NCBI GenBank assembly: GCA_024362935.1
Contig: JANCRA010000028.1
Coordinates: 7,436,476-7,500,475 of the forward strand
Reading direction: 5' to 3'
DNA: 64,000 nucleotides
Origin: Setophaga petechia
Taxonomy: Eukaryota > Chordata > Aves > Passeriformes > Parulidae
Shown one piece after another: positions 1 to 15,200 of the stretch (position 1 is its first letter; the number at the start of each line of letters is the position of its first letter). A program made the position numbers and the translations under genes. The notes beneath the pieces were generated by a model. That model saw only the letters and a list, made by a program, of their open reading frames with translations. It made no database searches and was not told where the DNA came from.

Positions 1-1449
1 TTTAAAAACTGCTGAGATCTCTCACAGCTCCTGTACAAGCCCTGATTAGCAGCAGGCACAGGAACCTGCCTGTTCCTAGAGAAAGGAAACAGCTGCTCCT
101 TTCTCTTCCTCTCTTGCTGTACAATGAAATGTTTTCATTAATGGCTCTGGCATCATGGAATCACAGAAGTGAGGAGGGAAAAACCCAAGCCCAGGTTGTT
201 GTTTCAGTGCAATTTTTTCCTGCACAGCTCCAGAGCAATGTGGGGGTTGTGGTGCTGTTTGTTAGCTAAGAGCTGTAGTAAATGTGTAACAAAATAATAA
301 GATATTTTGGGCAGTAATGGGTATTTTGGGATATTTTTCTCCCTGTGGAGAGAAGCTGGGCTGATCCCAAACAGTCTCACTGCATGAAACAACAGAGATT
401 CCTTGGGATTACAAAAGAATCCATTCAGTTGCTTATTCCAACATGAATGATTAGAGAGAGGCAGTGTCACAATACATTGAATATTGAGGAATCCAGATGC
501 TGTTGCCAAACAGAGCTGTTCATTTTCAGCACTTTCTGCACTCAGGATGTTGCACAAAGGAGTTCTGCAGTTCTCCTTTCCTGAGGAAGCCTCGGGAAAT
601 GGAATGAGGAAGGTCTGGGCACCCAGGGTGGGCATCATGTGCGTGGCTGACTCAGCACTGCCACTGCAGAGCCCAGTGCTCCCATCAGAAAATCCTAGTG
701 GGAAAATCCTTGGATGGGCAAGAGGATTTTCTAGTATTTGATGCAGGAAAAGCCTTGCCTGGGCTGGCCAGAACCTGCGTGTCCTTCAGAGAGATTCTCT
801 GAGCTCTAAAACAAGTTGAGTGTGCTCATCTAAGCCTCTCTCTGAAGGGGCACAGTTCAGGATTCCTCTCCTCTGCAAAACTTCCAGCAGCACATTGCCC
901 TTCAGCTCTTCTCTCCTTCCACAATCCAGCAACAAAATCGGCCAAAAGGCTAAAACCAGAAATAATGAACGACTTAGCCATTTTATGCATAAAATCCCTG
1001 ACTCCTTTCTGTCAGGCAATGCAGTTATTTCCAAGCACATCTCAGTCACACCAAAACTTCTCTACCAGCACTCTGAAACTTCGGAATAAACAATTCCCAG
1101 TGCCCTTCCAGGCACATTTTGTGCTGATTCTGTGCTGCTGGAAGCTCAGCGCTGTGCAAGGCTCCTGGAGGAGACACCGGGAGGTGAATGGGGCTCATTC
1201 AAAGGGTGTCTGCCTTTGGAGCAGCACCGGGGCATCATCAGGGGCTGCTAATTAGGAACTGCCCCAAGAACAACCTGGGCAGCGCCAGCACCGTGAGGAG
1301 AACGGCAGCCCGGTGGGGAAGAAGGCAGGGAAAGAGGAAGAGAGGAAGAAAGAAGAGGAACCCCCTACAGCGGGCCGGAGCCCGGTTCTGAGGGGAAGGA
1401 GCGCAGCCCGCGCCCGGGCATGGGCAGCGCCCGCCCCGCTCCCCGCTAC
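1..1449. other. GUSB intron 1 (5' portion), no other gene seen
   Basis: This stretch lies downstream, on the minus strand, of the GUSB exon 1 splice donor and is therefore the beginning of GUSB intron 1. I looked for the next GUSB exon (the segment after the conserved WYRRPL motif) in the minus-strand frames and did not find it, so the intron continues past the left edge. No RNA gene or clear mobile element is visible. Confidence 0.7.
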
Positions 1450-1677
1450 CTGCCGGAGCGGCCGCCGGTACCAGCGCTGCGCGAACCCGGCGTCCCTGCC
1501 CGGAGACAGATCGGCGCGGAAGCTCCAGAGGCCGCCGAGCTCCCTGCGCTCGCGGGAGGGGGTGTCCCGGGGCTGCAGCATCCCGGCGGAACCGGCCGCC
1601 AGCCCCGGGAGGAACAGCAGCAGCATCGGCAGCGTGCACGGACCAGCCGCACCACCACCTGGGGCTGCCAACGCCAT
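1450..1677 (-). CDS. GUSB: Beta-glucuronidase, coding exon 1 (partial gene)
   Basis: Beta-glucuronidase is a lysosomal glycoside hydrolase (GH2) that removes glucuronic acid from glycosaminoglycans. Only the first 76 codons are in the window. The start ATG (1677-1675) has a good context (CCAAGATGG). Residues 1 to about 31 form a signal peptide with a leucine-rich core ([16 protein letters not shown]). The mature N terminus follows, with motifs typical of vertebrate [24 protein letters not shown] and QRWYRRPL. The exon ends in CAG before a GTAGCG donor at 1449. The minus-strand frame stays open upstream of this ATG, but that part is GC-rich repeat and encodes low-complexity sequence, so the signal-peptide ATG is preferred. 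The remaining exons lie beyond the left edge. The GC-box array immediately upstream is its likely promoter. Confidence 0.93.
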
Positions 1678-1705
1678 CTTGGCTGTGGGCAGGGCCCGCC
1701 GAGGG

Positions 1706-1890
1706 AGAGGGGCGGGGCCGAGGGAGAGGGAGAGGGGCGGGGCTGAGGTTGAGGGGCGGGGCTTTAGGGAAGGGGCGGTGCCTCGGCTGAGGGACAGGGG
1801 CGGGGCTGATGAAGAGGGGCGGGGCTGAGGGAAGGGGCGGGGCCTCGGCTGAGGGACAGGGGCGGGGCTGATGAAGAGGGGCGGGGCCTT
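1706..1890 (-). promoter_or_regulatory. GUSB promoter: tandem GC-box (Sp1-type) array
   Basis: Immediately upstream of the GUSB start codon the sequence GGGGCGGGGC occurs eight times perfectly within about 180 bp, plus one imperfect copy (GGGGCGGTGC). The boxes are separated by short GAGGG or CTGATGAAGA spacers, and a block of about 62 bp is tandemly duplicated. GC boxes bind Sp1/KLF proteins in either orientation and are usual in TATA-less housekeeping promoters. A promoter role is inferred from position and motif; the array itself is seen directly. Confidence 0.75.
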
Positions 1891-1904
1891 GGCTGAGGGG
1901 CGTC

Positions 1905-1998
1905 CGGTCCCGGTCCCTGTCGCGATCTCGATCCCTGTCGCGATCTCGATCCCTGTCGCGATCCCTGGCACGGTCCCAATCATGGTCCCGGTCCCGCC
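1905..1998. repeat. GC-rich hexamer/18-mer repeat (CCCTGTCGCGATCTCGAT type)
   Basis: An 18-bp unit, CCCTGTCGCGATCTCGAT, is repeated about three times and flanked by GGTCCC hexamers. In the minus-strand frame it reads as alternating Arg-Asp, which is a by-product of the repeat. The same type of hexamer repeat reappears at 9,735-10,300 next to the downstream lyase gene. Confidence 0.8.
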
Positions 1999-2164
1999 CC
2001 AGCACGAGGAGCGACTGCAGAGCCCGACAGGGGCAGGATTCTGTCCCACGGTCGCCTCAGGACAAAGGCACGAGTGTCCCGGCGTAAAGGCGCCTCCAGG
2101 AACTTTCAGGCTCTGTCCTGGATCGCTGGATTTCACCGAGAGGCGAGTGGTCCCCTCCTGTCCT

Positions 2165-2261
2165 ATCTTATTTATTACTTAGGTGTTTAAATGTATTTAT
2201 CACCTACTCTTACTTATTTATTTTATTACTTATTTACACTATTTATTTATTTATTTATTTG
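2165..2261. repeat. ATTT-rich simple repeat next to CR1
   Basis: A run of TTTA/ATTT tetramers abuts the 3' end of the adjacent minus-strand CR1 fragment. CR1 elements commonly end next to short simple repeats. Confidence 0.7.
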
Positions 2262-2486
2262 TCACGGAATCATTTAGGTTGGAAAAGGCCTCTGAGGTCA
2301 CCAAGTCCAACCTGTGATCCCACACCCCCCTGTCACCCACATCAGGGCACTGAGGGCCACATGAACTCTTCCCTTAAACACCTCCAGGGATGGAGATTCC
2401 ACCTCCCTGCACAACCCGTTCTGATGTTTGGTCACCCTTTCTGAGAAGGATTCCTCCTGATGTCCAGCCTAAACCTCCCCTTAAGC
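2262..2486 (-). mobile_element. CR1 LINE 3'-end fragment
   Basis: The plus strand shows the antisense signature of avian CR1 3' ends: GGAATCATTTAGGTTGGAAA, then AAGTCCAACC, then CCTCCAGGGATGGAGATTCC and a block ending CCTAAACCTCCCCTT. The element therefore lies on the minus strand, 5' truncated as usual. It sits between the GUSB promoter region and the 3' end of the downstream lyase gene. Confidence 0.85.
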
Positions 2487-2719
2487 ACAGCTTGGGTTTA
2501 TTACTGTTGCTTGCTTACTCTTGGTTATTTCTTTATTGCCTGCTTGCTTACTTCTATTTATATTCATAGTCAGTTGTTGAAGTGTGAAGGTTAAAAGTTA
2601 TAGGAAATGGCAAAGGGAGCACTGGTGGCTTCTGGGGAGAAGAGGGAGGGTGAGCTCTTGAAGAACCAAGACACAAGAGCAGGATTTCAGGATTTCAGCG
2701 AACTACAGACACCCCAGTG

Positions 2720-2725
2720 TTTATT
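2720..2725 (-). terminator. Poly(A) signal of the downstream lyase gene
   Basis: AATAAA on the minus strand lies 58 bp after the TAG stop of the downstream argininosuccinate lyase copy. The same signal lies at the same distance in the upstream copy (12,153-12,158), and the whole 3' UTR is nearly identical between the copies. Confidence 0.75.
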
Positions 2726-2782
2726 AACTCCAGACCAGTGGCACAGGCACTCTGCTGCAGGCACGGGATCTCTCCCCACACT

Positions 2783-9657
<6,875 letters not shown>

Positions 9658-9672
<15 letters not shown>

Positions 9673-9713
9673 CGCGGCCGGGCCGGCTCCGTGTGCGCCG
9701 CGGGCCGGGGACA
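9658..9713 (-). other. Start exon of downstream lyase copy (MAAAE) in a CpG island
   Basis: The exon encodes only M-A-A-A-E before a GTGAGC donor at 9657. A possible acceptor CTGCAG ends at 9714, giving a short 5' UTR segment if transcription starts farther upstream. The surrounding 100 bp is CpG-rich, so this exon could itself be the first exon. I could not find a noncoding exon 1 donor for this copy comparable to the one in the upstream copy. Confidence 0.5.
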
Positions 9714-9734
9714 CTGCAGGGCGGCTCCGGGCAC

Positions 9735-10300
9735 CGTCCCGGTCCCGGTCCTGGTCACAGTCACGACTTCGATACCGGATTCACTCCCTGTTCTGATCCC
9801 AGCTCCAATCCCGATCCCGGCTCTGGTCCCGATCGCCTCGAATCTAGTCACAGTCACGATCCCGATCCTGGTCACAGTCACGACTTCGATACCGGATCCA
9901 CTCCCGGTTCTGATCCCAGCTCCTATCCCGGCCCCAGTCCCAGCTCCGGTCCCGATCCCGATCCTGGTCACAGTCACTATCCCAGATCCAGTCCCGATTC
10001 CAGCTCCAAGCCCGGTCCCGGTCCCAGATGCAATCCCGAACCCTATCCCAAACCCAGCTCGGGTTCGGATCCCAGCTCTGTCCCGATCCTGATTTCAGCT
10101 CCAATCCCGATCCCAGCTCCAATCTCGGTACCGATCCCAGCTGGATTCCTGGTCCCGATCCCAGCCCCGATACCGATCCCAGCTGGATTCCTGATCCCGA
10201 TCCCAGCCCTGGTCCCGATCCCAGCCCCGGTACCGATCCCAGCTGCAATCCCGGTCCCAGCTGCAGTCTCGGTCCCGGTCCCGGTCCCCGCTCCAATCCC
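9735..10300. repeat. GC-rich minisatellite of hexamer type in 5' region of downstream lyase copy
   Basis: About 560 bp of degenerate tandem units such as GGTCCCGATCCCAGCTCC, with an embedded higher-order block (GGTCACAGTCACGACTTC GATACC type) repeated three times near 9,750-9,900. The array lies between the start exon and the putative promoter. It creates long open frames on both strands rich in Pro/Ser/Asp or Gly/Ile/Arg; these are by-products. Confidence 0.9.
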
Positions 10301-10309
10301 GCCGCGCTC

Positions 10310-10390
10310 CCGGCGCTCCCGCAGCTGGTCCCGCCCGCCGGGGCGGGGAGTCCCCGGGCCAGCCCCGCTCCTGGTCCTGCTGTGCAGTGT
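10310..10390 (-). promoter_or_regulatory. Putative promoter of downstream lyase copy
   Basis: A GC-box block (CCCGCCCGCCGGGGCGGGG, then a CCCCGGGCC AGCCCCGCTC type sequence) matches the block at 20,200-20,250 upstream of the other copy in sequence and relative position, about 650 bp from the start codon. No TATA-like sequence is visible here, unlike the other copy. Promoter function is inferred from the shared block and the CpG richness. Confidence 0.5.
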
Positions 10391-12130
10391 CTCGGCTTGT
10401 CCCGGTGCCTCACAGCACACTCAGGAGCGGCATCCCCCTTTTCCTCTCCCCTTTCGGGATTTGGTGTTCTTTAACCAGCCCCTGTGTCGTAATTCAGCTG
10501 GGAAGGAGCCTAATCCAGGTCGTCGGGTCTGGAGCAGCAGGACACGGCCGGTGATACCCAGCTGCCTCTGGCGGCCCCACAAGGTCCCTTCGCAGCTGCA
10601 TTTCCCGTGTAGTGCCCTCACTATCCATCCGGAACAAGGCTCACACTCTCTATGTAGCCACCAATTAATTCACTGCTTCTCTAACATTTCCACCCATGAT
10701 TATTTATTTTTCTCCTTCAGACTTGCAGGCTTGAGAATGCACAGGCCATCATGCTGTCTGCACGGAGAAAAACTCTGAACTGTTTTGTTGCCAGATTGCT
10801 TCTTCTTCTGGAGTCTCTCACTTTTAATGTTTCTCTTTTTCATGTTCATCCTTTGTGGATGTCCCCACTCCAGCTTTGACAGGAGGTTGCTGAGGGTTTG
10901 GAAGATTGGTGAGCACGAGATTTACATCCAGAATGACCCAGCTGATAATCAGCCTGAGTGAATTCCTGGCTCAAGCACCTTCCTGTGGCCTGTAATGAAC
11001 AGGGGTTGAGACCAAAACCCAAATCCCAATGAGTCAGAGGAGGGTGATGGTGAAAATCTGAAGACACCGTGGACCACACTCTGTAATGTCTGTGGAGCTC
11101 CACGGGTTCATCCAATCTAAAATATTTCACAATTTTAAGAAAAGGGTGGATGGGTGGGGAGTACCAGTGACTGTAAACTTCTTATTTAAGTAAGAGACTG
11201 AAATGTGGTAGTCTGCTGCTTCCCCTTTCATTTTGGCCCTGTGCCACCATGAGGGACAATGCCAGAGTTTTGCTGCTGGGAGCAAGAGAAAATCTGCTCA
11301 GCTGAGGATCTGAAGAGAAGGAACCAGAAGATACAAACAGGAAAAATAAGGGGAGTGGGATGAATCAAGAAAGTTTATGGGAGGAAAAAGAACTGTGAGG
11401 GGGAAATCTCTGTTCTTCTGACTGCAGGTGTTGAGTATTGGTGTTACCTGTGGCTTTCTTGTTCCTTTAGCCTGGGAGCTGAGTGTGCAAAAGTGATTTC
11501 CTGGCCAGGTGACCAGTCTGGAGAGTGAGACATGGGCCAAAACAGGAACACAGCAGGGAGGAAGGGAGCAAACACCAAGGAGGTTTGTGGAAAGGTAATT
11601 GAAATGTGCTGTTTAAATGCCAAGTGAATTGATTTGTTTAAGGGCCAGAAGGAGAGATTGAGTGCTGAGAAGTTGGTAAAAGGGAATTTTGCTGTTGCTG
11701 ATCCTTCTTCCACGTGTTAAAAGCACAAATGCTCCAAAGGTGCAGGCACTCTGTGTCTCCTGGGGTACTTTGCCTGGAGATTTAGCTGCAGGCAGTTTGT
11801 CCTGTCTGCACTGCAGCCCTTGCCCCAAACTTGGTGAGGCAACACCTTTGTTATTTCTGTTCCCTGTGTGTGTTCCAGACCTGCAGCTCTGAGTCAACAA
11901 CGTGCTGCTGCCTCAGCATGGGGACAAGGGCCTGAGCAAAACTCCAGCTTTGCAAGGCTGGTGTGGGAAAGGAATATTGCTGGGTAAAAAGGGACAATCC
12001 TCATCTGCCAGCCTCCTCTGCAAGAGACTCATCCCCTGCAGGAAGGGAGGAGAGCCCACACCCTTCCAAACCTGGGCTGAGCTCAGCCCATCCTCACCCC
12101 GAAAAACCAAGACACAGGAGCAGGATTTCA
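10391..12130. other. Intergenic spacer between the two lyase copies
   Basis: About 1.7 kb separate the putative promoter of the downstream copy from the 3' end of the upstream copy. I see no conserved coding exon, RNA gene or recognisable transposon. The short open frames here lack family signatures. Confidence 0.6.
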
Positions 12131-12152
12131 GTGAACTACAGACACCCCAGTG

Positions 12153-12158
12153 TTTATT
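12153..12158 (-). terminator. Poly(A) signal of the upstream lyase gene
   Basis: AATAAA on the minus strand, 58 bp after the TAG stop at 12,216, in a 3' UTR almost identical to that of the downstream copy. Confidence 0.75.
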
Positions 12159-12215
12159 AACTCCAGACCAGTGGCACAGGCACTCTGCTGCAGGCACGGG
12201 ATCTCTCCCCACACT

Positions 12216-15200
12216 CTAAGCCTGCTCCTTGAGCCTCTTGAGCAGCTCCCGCAGCTGCTCGATCTGGGCGGAGACGCTGCTCTTGGCGGTGCCGCCCGCG
12301 GCCGTGTACTGCTCCACGCTGCTCAGCACGCTGAACACCTGCGCCACGTCGCTGCCAAACAGGGGGCTGGGGGCACAGAGGGGGTCAGGGGGCTGCTGCC
12401 CGTGCCCAGAGCCCGTGCAGAGGATGAGGGAGTGAGGATGGAGCCTTTTCCCCAGGGGAAACGCTCCTGAGCTTCTCCTGGCTCCATGGGGATACCGAGG
12501 AACTCCAGGGTCAAACCCCTCTGCTGGCTCCATGGGGATACCAAGGAACTTCAGAGCCGAACCCCTCTGGGGCTTCCTGCTCAGGGCAGAGGTGTCTCCC
12601 AGCCCACCCAAGAGCTCCTGCCCATGCCCATGCCCATGCCCATTCCACCCTGCTGGAGTTGTCCCCTTCCAGTGTTTCAGCCCCAGCAGGAGCTGCTGGG
12701 ATATTCAGGACAGGAGGATGCTGAGGTGCTGCCCAGCCCAGGCACTTTGGGGAAGGCAGATCAGGGAGGCTGAGCCCAGGGAAGGGAAATAACAGAGGTA
12801 CAAACCTGATGCTCTTCAGGTCCTCCAGGCTGAGATTGTTGATGGTGAGGCCTTTGGTCTCGGCGAGGTGGACGGCCTTGCCAGCAGCAATGTGGGCTTG
12901 TCTGAAGGGCATCTGCAGGGGCAAGCAGAGGTGGCACTCAGTGACCAGGCACCTGGGCTGCTTTTCCATGAGGAAAATGCCTGTGCTACTTTCTCAGCTG
13001 GCCTGTTTTCCCTTAGGGCAATGCAAGCTGAATCTGGCAGTGCTGGGGTGGAAGAGGGGAGGATTTAGGAATAAATTATGATCAAGTAATTTGGGTGTAA
13101 ATCATTATGAACTCCCCCAGGTAGCACTGCCTGAGATGCATGTAAAGGATGTGTTTTCAGCTCTCAGGGCTGTTGACTGCTCATCAGCCTGAGGTCTTCT
13201 CCCAGCTCCTCACTGAGCAGTTTGGCATCCAGCTCCAGCTCTCCCTGTGGCACTTACTCCTTTGTGAACCAAGTAGAGAGCCAGGTCAGATGACAGGATC
13301 TCAGGGCTCAGTGCCTTCTCCATGTTCTCCTTGTTGATCTGCAGAAAGGAGGGACAGAGGGAGATGTTATCTACCATCAGCTCCTCCTGGGGCACATGAG
13401 CTCTAAGAGGGACAAAATGAGCAGTGTGGGTGAGGCACTGAAGAATTTTCATTTTAGGATCAGTCTGGAACCCTGTCCCCTGTGTTACTCACAGAATGTG
13501 CTCCATGTTCAATACCTAAAAGATGAAGCTTTACCTGGAGGGTGGAAATCACTCCAGTGGCAACCTGTAGCACAGCATTCAGGGTGTCTACAACATCAAA
13601 GACAGCCTCCTTGTCCTCCTGTGGTGGAACAGTGATGGAAATGGCTCTGAGCCAGTGGTGCAGCACAACAGGCTGAGCAGCCCAGGCAGCAGAGCAGGGA
13701 TGTGATCCCAGAGGCTCCTGCCATGGCACTCAGGGGTCACCTGCAGCATCCCCTCCCTCAGCCCCTTTCCCAGCACACAGAAGTGGAGTGCTGGGACAGC
13801 TCAGGGGCAGGGGATGACTGCTCAGAGAGATGCTGTGGAGAGGAACAGGGCCTCTACCTGCAGGTCCTTGTTGTAGGTGCTCGGGAGCCCTTTGAGGACC
13901 ATCAGAATTGCAGCCAACTGCAGAGGGAACAGGAGAGGCAGGGAGTGAGCTACAGAGCAAAGCACAGCCCCAGAACCCACAGCTCTTTACAAAGGCAAGG
14001 AAAAGGAGATTGTCCAGCCCCAACAGGAGCAGTTTCCTCTCCCTCCTCCTCCTCCTTGGGGCTCACCCGTCCGAACACTCGCCCGGCTTTGCTGCGGATC
14101 AGCTCCAGACTGTCGGGGTTCTTCTTCTGAGGCATCACGCTGCTGCCAGAGCTGCAGGGAAGGTGTGTGGAGTGCACTGGTGAGCAAAACCCTCTGGCTG
14201 AAATCCCTGTTCCTGCCCTCTGAAAGGAACCTCTAAATCCCCTTTCCTTGTACTCCTGTTTAGAGTGAACTGAAGGTGCTGAGTTTCTCATGTTTCCCAC
14301 AGCAAAGCCTTTGGTTTTGCACCTTGTCTGGAGCTCCCACACAGTCCCACCTCTCACAGAGAAAGGAAAAGGAGGCTTCCCCTCCAAGCCACTGCAAAGG
14401 AGGTGTCAGCAGGCCAGGCTAAGTGATCCCAGGGAGCGAGGGCTGTGGCTGTGCCACCCTGCAGACAAGGAGTCTGTTGGGATTGCAAACCCAGCCACGC
14501 AAGGAAGGCCTCTGGCAGCATTCCCAGCACAGGAGGAAGTTCTCTCTGCCAGCATTTTCTGGGCAGGAGTTGCTGGTGAATGTAAACTTGGTTAAGTTAG
14601 CAGAATGACAAATAAGTGACCATTGCTGAGGAATATTGACCCTGAGGCTGCCTGTGTGCCAGGCTCTTGGTGCTGGGCCAGCCTCATGCACAGACAGACC
14701 CCAAGCACGGCCTCACCCAGCACGGGCAGCTGAGGAGAATCCCTCACCAGAGACCAAAAACCTACCAGTAGGTATCAGAGAGGGTCAGGAAGCCAAACTC
14801 GCTGGTGCTGTAGATGATGAGATCCTCAGCCATCTTGCTGAGGTGGATCATCAGCAGGGTGGCAGCAGAGAGGAATTCCACTGCAGGGAAGGCAGGAAAT
14901 GAGATGGGGAAAAGGTGCTTGGACAACCCAGAGAACTCTAATTGGGGCTTTATTTCCTAGTGATGGATTTCAGTCCCTGGATTAGGTTAACTGGAAAGGT
15001 GTCAGGAGCTGCTTCCCCCGTGCTGGGAAGCTTTGGCTGTGCTTACCCACAAAGTCCCTCTCGCTGACGGCATCCATGCTGTTCAGGCTGATGGAAGCAA
15101 AGTCCAGCTCTGCAAGGAAGGGGATGCACACAGGAGCTCACACTGGCCCTGACAGGAGCCTGAATGCACCAGGCTGCCCCACAGGAGGTGACTGTGAGCC

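Noticed and set aside
1238..2136. Minus-strand frames extending GUSB exon 1 upstream with alternating Asp-Arg
   Set aside because: The upstream part is simple repeat. The signal-peptide ATG at 1677 with good context is the better start.
9693..10778. A 361-codon Pro/Ser-rich frame and opposite-strand Gly/Arg-rich frames
   Set aside because: Products of the hexamer minisatellite beside the lyase promoter; no family signature.
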